Below, one piece after another: positions 46,594-57,503 of a DNA stretch of 64,000 nt (position 1 is its first letter; the number at the start of each line of letters is the position of its first letter). Under the pieces are notes generated by a model. It did no database searches. It worked only from the letters and a program-made list of their open reading frames with translations, and had not been told where the DNA came from. This DNA is from Dipteris shenzhenensis (Eukaryota; Polypodiophyta; Polypodiopsida; Gleicheniales): the NCBI GenBank assembly GCA_047967505.1, contig CM106540.1; one strand, 5' to 3'. A program made the translations under genes and the position numbers.

Positions 46594-46776
46594 TACTAGA
46601 GGCTCCTCATATCTGATCATCTCGAGGCACAGAGGGTTGATGGTGCTCTTCCGTGCGGTCTACTTGGTTGGAGGATTGGGGCCAAGGTTCATTATATCTA
46701 CGAGCCCGCCAAACACTTCCTCTTGTTGTGGCCCTTGTAATCTCTCCATCTCCTCTCTTTGCCTTTCTTGCTCCCC
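46594..46776 (-). pseudogene. H3 N-terminal tail remnant of the H3-like gene
   Basis: In a second minus-strand frame just 5' of the fold exon, the protein reads MNLGPNPPTK, a TAG stop (46,662-46,660), then TARKSTINP. Canonical H3 begins ARTKQTARKST, so this is the K4/K9 tail with the CAG glutamine codon changed to TAG. It is preceded by QREEMERLQGPQQEEVFGGL, an extension not found in normal H3. The frame differs from the fold exon, so either an intron or an indel separates them. GTAAGAG and TCACAG signals are present between them but only about 30 nt apart, too close for a normal intron. Confidence 0.65.
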
Positions 46777-47370
46777 TTATTTGTCTAGATGCTCCACACT
46801 AGGACCCCACGAAGGAGGGAGGGGCAGTTGATCAGGATTGACTGGACTATTTTGGCCCTCTTGGGAGACCTCTCTACTTCCACAGTTAGTTGTGTGGAAG
46901 GACTGAGAGGACCCCTGATCGTGCTTGGAGCTTTATATAGTCTTTTTAAAACCACTTTAGGGTTTTTCTTTTAAATTAGGAATTTATGAGTGCACCTCCT
47001 CCCCCCCTAGTGTTTTGTCGCCAGTTCGGTAATACTTAATCTTCACCACCCTCCCTCCCAACCCACTCACCCCTCCGCCTTGCCATGTCGCACATGCAAT
47101 TCTGCAATTTCCAAACAAATTTGTGAATTTTGGAATCTATAATTGACTCAAAATAGTGTTAACTTTATTCATCAAACATTTTACATTTGGGGCTCTCTTA
47201 GGACCCAACGCCTCTCCTATCTGACTCTATGTTGCAACCAAAGTGCAACACCTTGGCTCCCTATTGAGGACTTCCAAGCAGCACATCTCCTTGTCTTCTT
47301 GACATGTTGAACCGCTTTTGCAAGACTTGAGACCTCTACCTTATCATGCTTGAGAGTCCTGGCCTCTAGA
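46777..47370. other. Spacer, no independent gene seen
   Basis: The minus strand from 46,960 to 46,780 stays readable (NPDQLPLPPSWGPSVEHLDK) and could be a further 5' part of the H3-like gene. 46,980-47,370 shows no coding signal. Confidence 0.4.
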
Positions 47371-47373
47371 CAT

Positions 47374-50053
47374 CTATAAAACCAATCGAACATTTCGTGT
47401 AGTGCATTGCTTCACACAATACCACCCCCATGCCTTGTATTCTTGAAGTATGATGCCTTTGCTTTGTAGTGTGATTTCTCCATTCCTTGAGTATTCCAAA
47501 TGGACAGAGGGCCCCATTGCTCCACAAACCATGGTGCATGTGCGTAAAGAATATGCTGTAAAGAAAAACATTGTATTAGAAACATAAACTGACTCAAGTT
47601 TAAAGCACAAAATTTCAACCTAAGGAGGATTACCATGTAATGTGTAATATGTGACTCCCCCCATGCTTCTACCATCAATGATATGAATTCTCCCAATGCT
47701 ATCCTGAATCTCTCATAATAAAGCTCATCTATTTGACCTTGTCTAAGCAACTTTATAAATGCATCAAGCTTTGTCCACAGTTTTGCTCTCAAAGTAGCAA
47801 TTCACGGATGTGAAGCTTGATTTGTGGCACATTAACACAAATCTTTCTAGTACTCCCAACCTAGGGTACTTTGAGCCAATGTATGTATGTTTTTCTTTAT
47901 TAGCATTGTGGTTGGACAAGAACCTCCTTGCCTTTCCTCCACCCATGGACACTTTAGCAGGAAGATTTTGTGTCTTTTCTTATTGTTTCTTGTCCTGCTT
48001 AAGCTTCACATTGCCTCTGTGAAGTCCCATTAGTAGTTCTTCAGCTTTTGCAATGCATTGTGTAGATACTTGTTGTGGCCTCAAATTCCAAGCATAAACT
48101 AGATGGAGATAGAGTAACTTATCAAGTATACGCAGTTTAGCATGCAAAGTACACACGTGTACCCACTCCAATGGAATTGGTAGAATGGGGTCCCACTTAG
48201 GATCCTTTTTGTGATGATCAGGGCTGCACTTTGGTTGCAAGAAAGGATGCCATTTTCCCACTGTAGGCTTCCCTTTTGCATCTTCTGAGAGTGGGTGCAA
48301 TACAAGCATGTCCATTTTGCATCTGCACCTGTATCACAACCATACAAGCACTTGAGGGTCTTCAAATCACTAGCTAGATGCCATTCAACTTGAAACATTC
48401 CATGCCCATCCACAATTAATGTTTGCCCTACCTCTTGTCTTCGAATAATCGACGGGATGCTGGTTCTCTCCAAAACCCACTTCAATGTCTTGTGGCACTC
48501 CTTTGGGGTCTCAAAGGCTGCAAGCCACCATATGTCCTTCTCAGATTGGACTGAGAAACCCTACTCAACTTCCTCATCCCCTTAAATGCAAGGCATCATT
48601 CATAATATAAATGCTCACCCTCTCTAGCTTGTGCTCTTTTACCAACTGAGCTTCATCCATTTTTAAAACAAATACTACCTCGTCATCTGTACAATGAAAG
48701 AGAAATTCAGTAAGGATATAGAAATAAGAAGAAATAAAGTTGAATGTGAAGAGGGAATTTCTCTTACCTTCTTCTCTCATCTCATAGAATTTGACCATGG
48801 CTCTCTGCAAATTCTCTACATCCACGTAAACATTATTGAAAGCATTCATCTCAAACGTTTGGATACCAGATTTCTTTTTACTCTTCCAAGTCATTGTGCC
48901 ACTTACACAATGGTATCCTCTCAGCTTTTCTCAAGCACATTGGTTTGTTTCTTGACGTGCAATCCTTACAGACCACAGTGTTGGCAATGGCATTGTAGAT
49001 ATCTTATACTTTTCCTCCATAGCAGACTTGAAAATTTTTAAAATAGAGTTGTAAGCTTCACAACTTACACCAGCAGCATCACAAGCTCCAAGCACCTCCT
49101 TTGCTTGGATGAGGCATTTTAAATCCTTCATTACCTCTCTAGCAACTTGTTTATGTAGCCCTTTTTTTCTAGGGTCCTTCAACACTTCCATGACATCACT
49201 TGGCTTTATTAAACTTCTTAGAACATATGAAGGATCACTATCATCCATTTCCATTGTTCCCATCACATCCTCCATGAAATTCCTAAAGTAGAGTACAAAT
49301 GAGTCTTAGTGGAAAGAATGCAACACCACAAATATTTTGGGGTAAGAAATTTCATTGAAAATTTGGGGAACTAACCTTGCAACCCATATTCTCCTCTTTC
49401 GGGCACCACTATTGGTTGATAATGAATCCATAGATTGCAATTGTCTTTTCCTCTCCTTCAATCCCAAAGGTGTTCCCTTCAACTTTTGTACTCGTTCGAT
49501 CGACTTCTCTCATTCCTTCTCCATAGCACGTTGAACTTGGCCATAGATAGACCTTTCCAAATCTTCTTTGCTTTCAACAAGCTTCTGGATTGATTCTTCC
49601 AATTCATGTCGCTCCAAGTGCATGTGCTTTGTCACTGAGTTCTTTGTTTTGCAATTGGAGATCCTACATACTATTATGCATTGCCACAATAGTAATATAT
49701 CCCAAATGTGTAAGTTCTTCTACTTGGGCTCTCTGCACCTCGCTTGCTTGCATAGCCAATGTCTGAGAATGGTTCAATCGATTGTAATAACCGAGCAATC
49801 CAACATGTCCCTTGCCAACAAACCGAACAACATCATGCACTGTATGAAAAGGAGGACTCTTTTGGGTGACAGGGTCTAAAGGATACAAGTTTCTATCCAC
49901 CCAAAGGTCAAGATGCTTCTTCCCTTGCAATCGAAGACTGTGGAGCACACTTTGAGGAGTTCCACTATATCCCAAAGAGCATGTGCTTGCATATTCTGCC
50001 TCCAATTGTAGGTTCACATGGTACTTATTGGATATGTCCTCGAATGGTGCCAT
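47374..50053 (-). pseudogene. Transposase-like gene, multi-segment and degraded
   Basis: Minus-strand order: 50,053-49,664 (intact 129 codons), a decayed stretch, then 49,275-48,931, 48,894-48,574 with a GTAAGAG to TTGTACAG intron at about 48,768-48,691, 48,485-48,099, 48,315-47,980 and 47,952-47,374. Key blocks: MFQVEWHLASDLKTLKCLYG, AKWTCLYC, LPIPLEWVHVCTLHAKLRIL and DKLLYLHL; then ITHYMVILLRL, and WGPLSIWNTQGMEKSHYKAK. The layout (a C-x2-C finger after a core, a P-I-P-L-E...LH-x-x-x-R-x-x-D block, a late Q-G-x-E) resembles a poorly named eukaryotic DDE-transposase-like family that I recall from animal genomes. That assignment is inference. It would be the mobilising protein of the element carrying the H3-like gene. 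Confidence 0.55.
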
Positions 50054-50089
50054 GAGTACTCAAAGAGAGGTATCAGTGATGCAGGCTAA

Positions 50090-50570
50090 AATGTAGGGGA
50101 GAGCTGGCAAAGAAGGAGCAATGAGAGGGAGAGAGTAGTAAGGAAGAGGGAGGAGGAGAAGCAAATGAGGGCAAGAGGAAGAGGAGGAGAAGAGTAGGGC
50201 GACAAGTGTAGAAGGGAGGGAAGGAGCTGTTGTAGAAGGGAGGAGGAGGGGAGAGATGCTACAAGAGGGAGGAGGAGGGGAGAGATTCTGCAGGAGGGAG
50301 GAGTAGAGGAGAGGGATCCTAGGCGGTTGGAGAAGGAGGGGAGAGGAAGGAGGGAGGAGGAGCCAAAAGGAGGAGGAGGAGGAGGGGAGAGGAAGGAGGG
50401 AGGAGGAGGAGCAAGACAGAGGAGGGGAGAGGAGGAGGGAGGGGGAGGGAGGGAGAGGGAGAGGGAGAGGGAGGAGGAGGAGGGAGGAAGGGAGGGAGGG
50501 ACGGAGAGAGAGGGAGGGAGGGAGAGAGAGAGAGAGGGAGGGAGGGAGATTCGAAATTTAAAATTCAAAT
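50090..50570. repeat. Purine-rich (GGGAGGAGG) tract
   Basis: 480 bp of almost pure G/A on the plus strand (GGAGGGAGGAGGAG, then GAGAGAGAGGGAGGG). Both strands give low-complexity frames that I ignore. It is a mirror-repeat-rich, triplex-prone segment inside the right end of the element. Confidence 0.8.
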
Positions 50571-50620
50571 TTCAAAAAGTGGCCCCCTCCCCTCATTGAT
50601 GGGGGGAGAGGTGGGCTCAA

Positions 50621-50750
50621 ATGTGGGCTTAACCCACCTAGGTTGGGCTAGGCCTTTTTGGGACCCTCCAAGCCCCTTGCATTAGCCCATTAAGCATACC
50701 CTAATCCATTCCTTATGAGGCCCTTTTAAGACCCCAATTCTCCCCTAATG
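50621..50750 (-). repeat. Right terminal segment of the CATTAGGGG element family (copy 1)
   Basis: On the minus strand the end begins CATTAGGGGAGAATTGGGGT, then CTTAAAAGGGCCTCATAAGG. It matches 13,860-13,994 throughout and is inverted relative to 38,032 and 55,218. Satellite sequence begins at the next base. Confidence 0.8.
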
Positions 50751-50754
50751 CATC

Positions 50755-52045
50755 CTCTTTTCTCTCTTTTCATAAGCATATGCATTTGCGTATGCTTATG
50801 CTCATATGCATATGCTAATGGTCATATGCTTATGCTTATGCATGAGCATATGCTCACATGCTTATGCTTATGCATGAGCATATGCTCATATGCTCATGCA
50901 TAAGCATAAGCATAAGCATATGCTTTCTCTATTTTTCTCTCTTTTCCTCTCTCTTTTTTCCTCTCTTTTCTTCTTTTCCCCTCTCTTTTTTCCTTCTCTT
51001 TTCCCCTCTTCCTTCCTCTTCTTTTTCCCTCTCTTTTCCCCTCTCTTTCATCCTCTTTTCTCTCTTTTCATAAGCAAATGCATTTGCGTATGCTTATGCT
51101 TATTTATGAGCATATGCTCATGCATAAGCATAAGCATATGCTTTCTCTCTTTTTCTGCTCTTTTATTCTTTTCCCCTCTCTTTTTTTTTCTCTCTCCCTC
51201 TCTTTCAATCTCTTCCTTCTCTTCTTTTTCCCTCTCTTTTCCCCTCTCTTTCATCCTTTTTTCTCTCTTTTCATAAGCATATGCATTTGTGTATGCTTAT
51301 GCTCATATGCTTATGCTTATGTATGAGCATATACTCATATTCTTATGCTTATGCATGAGCATATGCTCATATGCTCATGCATAAACATAAGCATATGCTT
51401 TCTCTCTTTTAGTCTTTTCCCCCTTTCTTTTTTCCTCTCTTTTCTTCTTTTCCCCTCTCTTTTTCCCTTCTCTTTTCCCCTCTTCCTTCCTCTTCTTTTT
51501 CCCTCTCTTTTCCCCCCTCTTTCATCCTCTTTTCTCTCTTTTCATAAGCATATGCTAAAGTAGATGCTTATGCTCATATGCTTATGCTTATGCATGAGCA
51601 TATGCTCATATACTCATGCATAAGCATAAGCATATCCTGTCTCTCTTTTTCTCTTTTTCCCCTCTCTTTTTTCTCTCTTCTTCTTTTCCCCTCTCTTTTT
51701 CCTTCTCTTTTCCCCTCTCTTTCATCCTCTTTTCCCCTCTTCCTTCTCTTCTTTTTTCCTCTCTTTTCCCCTCTCTTTCATCCTCTTTTCTCTCTTTTTT
51801 CAACCTCTCTTTCCTTCTCTTTTTTCCTCTCTTTTCCTCTCTTTTCTCCTCTCTTTTTCTCTCTTTTTTCTCGTCTTCTTCCCTCTCTTTTTGTCTTTTC
51901 TTCTCTCTTTTTCTCTCTTTTTCCCTCTCTTTTATCTCTTTTTCTCCCTTTTTTCCCCTCTCTTTTTTCCTCTCTTTTCCCCTCTCTTTCCTCTCTTTTT
52001 TCCTCTCTTTTCCTCTCTTTCTTTCTCTCTTTTCTACCCAAGTGA
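50755..52045. repeat. Satellite array 2
   Basis: Same construction and orientation as the array at 40,970: ATGC-palindrome modules at about 50,775-50,925, 51,070-51,145, 51,270-51,400 and 51,543-51,640, separated by C/T tracts, ending in 400 bp of pure pyrimidine tract. Open frames are artefacts. Confidence 0.9.
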
Positions 52046-52054
52046 AGCTTCAAC

Positions 52055-52142
52055 AGCCTGACATTGAGCAAGCATATATAGACTTCTGTCACTCTAATTC
52101 AAAGAATGCAGGAGTCTATAAATGCTTGCTCAATGTTAGGCT
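52055..52142. repeat. 88-nt stem-loop, miRNA-precursor-like
   Basis: Arms 52,055-52,084 (AGCCTGACATTGAGCAAGCA...) and 52,113-52,142 pair at 28 of 30 positions around a 28-nt loop. Size and near-perfect pairing resemble a small plant miRNA precursor or a tiny fold-back element. Which strand would be transcribed is unknown. Confidence 0.75.
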
Positions 52143-52228
52143 ATATTTTTATCTCTTACCTTTTCCTAATTTTTCTTTTGCTCCTTAGTCGTATTTGGTT
52201 CTTTTTTTTTTTCAAACAGATTCTAAAT

Positions 52229-52672
52229 GGAACAACCACACCCTCACCCATGGCTATCCTCCCAAAACCCCAACCCGATTCCCCACGTTGAAGTGATTTG
52301 GGACATCTCTTCTCTACTATTACATGTAGCAGAGAAGATTACACACGATACAAACTGGGTGAAGTATAACGTCCAAGTGCATGTGGTTGGGTAGGGTCCT
52401 CACCGAAGGCATGTGGAGCAGGGGTGACTGAGGAATGCATGACACAGCCTATGGGATCTTCGTAGGTTTTGGAGAGAGTGCCACGACTGTTGGAGCACCA
52501 AAAATGAATGTATAAAGGACATAATGGGTTGTGTAGAGGTCTTCGTGGACTGCTACTATGTAATTCATGAAGAGTATGACCTCATATTAGAAGAAGTGGA
52601 AGATGAGGTCCCAAGTGACTTGCATAGCGGCTCGGAGGAGGAAAGTACCTTGGACAGTAATGCAAAGCAATA
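52229..52672 (+). pseudogene. Unrecognised plus-strand coding remnant
   Basis: Starts MEQPHPHPWLSSQ, continues HVEVIWDISSLLLHVAEKIT, then after stops reads CIKDIMGCVEVFVDCYYVIH and an acidic tail LEEVEDEVPSDLHSGSEEES before TAG at about 52,670. The acidic Ser-rich tail suggests a true C-terminus. No family is recognised. Confidence 0.35.
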
Positions 52673-52679
52673 GACCTCC

Positions 52680-53100
52680 TCCACTATTTTGGCATTTTTG
52701 AAGAATGCCTCTTTTCGAGACAGATTTTACTTAAGCATAGTTTTGGAGAAAGATTTTGCGCTCTCTTTTGGTATATGAGAACTCTTCTTTAACAATAGTA
52801 TTTTTGTGATATTTTTTATATATGAAAACCTTCTTGGATTCCGCTTATCTTTCACAAATATTTGTTCTTTTGAAATTGACTTTTCATAATTGTCTTAAGT
52901 AAATAATTGTCCTTTTTGTGTTGATGTCTTTTCATAAATTTTTTAAGTACTTAATTATCTTTTCACAGTTTTATTAAATTGAATTTGAGTTTGAATTTCA
53001 TAATTGTCTTAAGTAATTACTTGTCTTTCCACTTCTTACCCGCTCTTGTGTTTGTTTTCATTTTCGTGTTTGTGCCTGCGTTTGTCCAATCCCCCCAAAT
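52680..53100. other. No gene recognised
   Basis: AT-rich sequence with repeated TAATTGTCTTAAGTAA phrases (52,890-53,020), a loose tandem repeat. Confidence 0.45.
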
Positions 53101-53105
53101 TAGAC

Positions 53106-53983
53106 ATGGCATCACGTCGTACGTCCAATGAGTACGAAACCCCTCGTAGGAGGAGACATCATGCTCTATACTCTCCAAAGGACTTTGATTCCACTCAATT
53201 GACAACTTAGGGACCTATCCCTGTGATTAGGCCTGACTTCTCTTGTGCCTAGAACTGTGATTACCCCTTCAGGAATGCCTTTGCTAGTAGACCATGGCTT
53301 CGCTGCCACCGAGAGTCCCGATGATGAGTTTGTTGCACAGATGAGCAATGCAGAGGCAGCAAGATTCTTCTCTCTGCTATCCTAGAGGACCTTAGCTATT
53401 CCCTCTCCTATACCGATAGCTAGACCTACTCGATAGCCATCCCCTCTAGCCCCTTCGACCGAGGGGTCATCACTTGGGTGTACCCATAGTAGGGAAGGAA
53501 GAGTAGGAAGGGTTGATGCTACTGTGGTGACTTGGGGGATGTAGATGAGTTAGCACACACATCCCTATAGGTCTCCACTTGCTCATGAGACTCGATACCA
53601 ATCAGGTCCCTTGCCCTCTCCCACTCCCACTCCCTCTACTACTTCTCGCTCCGTAAGCACTCGCACTACCACCCACCCCTCACTCTAGCTCTGCTACTGC
53701 CACTCCCATGACTCCTCCTTTCCTGCCCAAGGACCTGTACTATGAAGTCACTAGGGGTGGAGAGATAATAGAAACTAAAAAGGGCCCAGAAGCGTTGGCC
53801 ACCATGAGGTGGTTTATGAGCCACCACTTCAAGCGCAGCATAGCTACTGACTTCCAGTATCAAGATGACGAAAAGAAGAAGGCAATCATCGAGGAATTGA
53901 AAAGACAATACCCTAACCCCCCAAATTGGGAGTTCAATGAGGTTTACATGCAAGAGCGCATGCTTCAGGTGCATTTTCTTTGA
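53106..53983 (+). pseudogene. Degenerate transposon-like protein
   Basis: MASRRTSNEYETPRRRRHHA begins at 53,106 and is then broken by many stops. An open segment at 53,708-53,983 reads LYYEVTRGGEIIETKKGPEA, MRWFMSHHFKRSIATDFQYQ and KAIIEELKRQYPNPPNWEFN. The latter has the general look of the second protein of plant CACTA elements (Transposase_24 type), but I would not rest a classification on it. Its orientation agrees with the remnant at 52,229. Confidence 0.35.
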
Positions 53984-53989
53984 GATAAA

Positions 53990-55215
53990 TGGCATGGTGC
54001 ATTGTCTCCATGTACATAAGTAGATACCAAAAGCTGAAGGGTGACTCGGCACAGTCAAGTACCCAGATGGAAACATAGATGGATGTCACAATGCCTACTA
54101 ATATTCAACCCTTGGCGGACTGAGAATAAGGAAGCAACGTATCCCATCATAAATTTCTTCATGCTTTGATTCTTGAGTACCCACAACGGAATGATAACTC
54201 CCAAGTAGGTGGTATGCTTGAACAAGGAGGGATTCCAAAAATAGCAATTGCTTATATCATGATGACAATCCATAGTGCACATTCCAAAACGACCAGGGCA
54301 TTACTCAATTTGAACTATTTCAAGATATAGAAATAAAGTTCAATCTTTTCTAGCAATGAAGTAACTTAGAGAGGAAGGCCAGAGTCTATTGTATGGGAAA
54401 AGAGAATGTAAAACTGGTTCCTATGCAAGGAAAACGATGAACAGAAGGTATTCAGCACTCCATACTTGACTGGGTGGGGATTTGTCTGAAGACACCATTC
54501 CATAGTTGTAGGCAAAGGTAATTCAAGGTAGCTTAGGATTCTCTCGTGTGAGTGACAATAAACCCTTGAAGGTTTTATAGCAACTAAAAGAGCCATACAC
54601 TAAGGCAAGCATGTGAGTAGCATTGCATCTCCCTAGGGTGCCAACTCAATATGTAATATGTTACTACCCTCGTCTAAAATCTAGGGTATGTGGGAACAAT
54701 GTCTATATACAATATGCATGGATGTCCTTTAAAGAAATCAAATATGCAAGGGAAAAATATAAAAATTTTATTTCTTGCCTCCCACAAAATATAAGGTATA
54801 TACCTTGAAAAACATGCAAGATTTTAAGATTTGTACATATTTTCATAATATGTGAGACCCAAGGGGGGGGTCTTTTGGATGAGGCCCGGGTAAAACAAAA
54901 AATATACTAAAATATGGAAACCCATCTCCTTTCAAATTAATGTAACTTTTTCATGTGTTACCCAAATTTCAAGGTGTGTAGACATATTTGAAGCTCTTTT
55001 AGCGTAGAACACAACCATGTTAATTTGACTAATTTCTACTCATGGCATATTGTTAAATTCATCTCATACTCAAGATTTTGATAGGTTTTCTTACTAAAGG
55101 GATTTGGCACCCCAAGTGCATCTCACAATTGCTTTGCTCTGAGCTTTTCTAGCTCCAAAAACTAAAAAGAGATGGGCATTAAAAAGAGAGACCAACCTAC
55201 TAATTGAGCTAGCTA
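53990..55215. other. No gene recognised
   Basis: Gene-free intergenic sequence. I looked for LTRs, TIRs and tRNAs and saw none. Confidence 0.45.
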
Positions 55216-55217
55216 GA

Positions 55218-55310
55218 CATTAGGGGAGAATTGGGGTCTGAAAAGGGCCTCCAATTAGTGTTTCCTAATTTCAAGTGATTAGAGAGTGATTTGAGGTGTA
55301 CCAATGAGAG
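55218..55310 (+). repeat. Left terminal segment of the CATTAGGGG element family (copy 2)
   Basis: CATTAGGGGAGAATTGGGGT followed by CTGAAAAGGGCCTCCAATTA; about 90 bp shared with 38,032-38,125. The boundary at CATTAG is sharp against unrelated flanks. Confidence 0.8.
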
Positions 55311-55639
55311 TGCTAGAAGGTGTGGGGAAATGGTATGTTAAGGTGGAGGGTGGGCAGGCATGTAGAGAGCTCCTGCTGTGGTTGCTCCCCTTACACTAGG
55401 GACCACCCAAACCATCCCCCCCCTGACCCTCCTACCAGGTGCAGCTCCCCCACATGAACCCAAAACAGCCTTCAATGGTATGGTAAGGCCTTTGTGGAGA
55501 AATTTTCTTCTCCCCTCCCTCTTTCTAGGGCCTCTGCCCCCCACTGTTCTGGTCTAGCCTGCCAAATCACTCAGATTTAAACCAAATCCCACACATTTTT
55601 CCTCTTCCCCTCTTTCTCTGCTCCCTCTTGCTCTGGCCT

Positions 55640-55895
55640 CTGCTTGCTGCAGCTCCTCTCTCTCTCTCTCCCCTCTCCCTCTCCTGTGCCTCTATTGGAG
55701 CTGCTCTGTCCCTCTTCTTCTCCCTCTCCTGTGCCTCTATTGCTATTGCTCTATCCCTCTCCTTCTCCCTCTCCTGTGCCTCTGTTACTGCTGCTCTGTC
55801 CCTCTCCTTCTCCCTCTCCTATGCCTCTATTGCTGCTGCTATGTCCCTCTCCTTCTCCCTCTTTTGTGCCTCTATTGGAGCTACATTGCCTTGTG
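55640..55895. repeat. CTCTCCTTCTCC minisatellite
   Basis: Five to six units of about 48 bp: CTCTCCTTCTCCCTCTCCTG, TGCCTCTATTG, CTGCTGCTCTGTCC. Lies between the left terminus and gene A in copy 2, the position occupied by the pyrimidine satellite in copy 1. Confidence 0.85.
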
Positions 55896-55932
55896 TAGGA
55901 GTCCCATTCTTACTGTTGCAACCTCTGCAAGC

Positions 55933-57220
55933 ATGGTGAGGAGAAAGGCTACAAGACCATGCAATGCTATGACCTCTTGTGTCTTCCACAACACCAGAAA
56001 TGCATTGGATGAGTGGATCCCTTGCACCTACAACTTAAATGACTCGATAGTGATGAAAGGATCAGCCAAAGGTCCACATAAGCTTCCCAAGAGCAAGAGA
56101 GGTGACATCTTGCATGAGTGGAAGGGGCGCATCTTGAAGTTTAAGTTTGGGAAGAAAGGATGGCTCGCAAAAGTGCAACATGTTTATATGGGAAAAGATA
56201 TGCGGCTTCCTCCATCATTCAATCAATCTAGGATACCATCACACTGTGAGCCTTTCTATCTATGTACCTTTTTCACCTGTAAGTGTAATGAGTCCATTTG
56301 GAAATTTTGTGTTTGGTTTCTAAGAGCTCTTATTCATGGTGGTAGATGTTTTCCCTTCGAACCTCGAGGAGTGGGAGCCAGTTGAATCATTCATAGGCAA
56401 GTTCACTGTGATTCATGAGGATTTAGGTAAGCAAATGCATGCAGGGGAGAAGTTGGCCTCCTTGTGAATGAAGAATGTGTATTGGTATAATGCAACATAC
56501 ATCACTCCAACGACATCATCAAGCTATGGCCGTCTGCAAACCATTGCACCACCACAACTTCAAGACATGGATTGCAGCAATGTGGACTCGAGGACATTGC
56601 AATCGTATAAGGACAAGATTGCAAAGGATGTGGGCATGGCCATGAAGTTTACATTTGGATCCAAATGGGCAAGGTTATCTTGGTTTATGCCTTTTCACAT
56701 TTTTGCTTCTTTATTTCAGAACATACATATGCATAGAACAAAAACTATGTGGTTCTGCAAGTGTGTAGATGAAAATGCTCTTGAAGATTTACTTGGGATG
56801 AATTGGGGAACTAGGTCAGGTGACCAAAAGGGTGATGTGTTTCAATGTCATGCATGTAAAGACAATGTGGTTATTAGATACCATTTGTCATGCCAAATGT
56901 TGTATTTAGCTTTTCAGTACAAGCGCTGGAAGAAAACAAATGGTCGGTGGCTTCCCCTAGACTCTAATGATGAAGACAATACAGGGAAAAGTTTGTCTAT
57001 TGATGTTGAAGAGGGATATGTCAAGAATGTGAATGTCACATCACAATGAACTCTAAGGGATGTGCGAGAATACCTATTGGTCATGGAGAACAAGATGTCA
57101 GAGTCCTTCTACTTTACCTTAAATGGTGGTAAGATCAGCTGCCGTGTGGAGAAGTGCATGCATAGTGCCAATTTCATTCCTCTTGCAACTTTGAAGATTG
57201 CTAACAATGTGTTTGACTAG
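55933..57220 (+). pseudogene. Gene A, copy 2, unknown Cys/His protein
   Basis: ATG at 55,933 (MVRRKATRPCNAMTSCVFHN). The first exon is basic and includes KSKRGDILHEWKGRILKFKF. A 100-nt intron (GTGAGC 56,246 to TAG 56,345) leads to FPSNLEEWEPVESFIGKFTV and an in-frame TGA at 56,465. The frame then continues for 193 codons through SYKDKIAKDVGMAMKFTFGS, MWFCKCVDENALEDLLGMNW, FQCHACKDNVVIRYHLSCQM and YKRWKKTNGRWLPLDSND. After a second TGA (57,047) it reads LRDVREYLLVMENKMSESFY to the stop at 57,220. Both TGAs could be TGG. The Cys/His arrangement suggests zinc binding; no known family was recognised. Confidence 0.7.
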
Positions 57221-57503
57221 TGCAGCATTTAATTTTTTGTCTGTCAGATCCTAGTTATTACTTCAAAAGATGATGGACAATTAAATTAAAATGTTATTTC
57301 TTTTAATGTTTTCTCCTTTCAGTTCATGGTGGTAAATGTTTTTCAAAAAATTTGGGGAATTTATGATTAATTTTAATTTTTAGGGTTTTGATATATATTA
57401 AGGGGTAAGAGCCCTTTTTACATCACATTCTCACTTTCACATTTAGAGAGCCATAAAAACTCCCGTCCTCAGAAGTTACTCCGTCCATCAATTGCTATTT
57501 GCC

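Noticed and set aside
50086-50599. 160-codon and 90-codon frames on opposite strands
   Set aside because: Produced by a near-pure GGGAGG tract; no real protein composition.
38032-50750. Treating the CACTA transposase at 38.8-40.1 kb as the transposase of the CATTAGGGG element
   Set aside because: It has its own CACTA subterminal motifs, and copy 2 shows no CACTA sequence between its left terminus and gene A.
50890-52045. CRISPR-like regular spacing of palindromic modules
   Set aside because: Spacing is irregular, the spacers are themselves repetitive pyrimidine tracts, and the sequence is eukaryotic.
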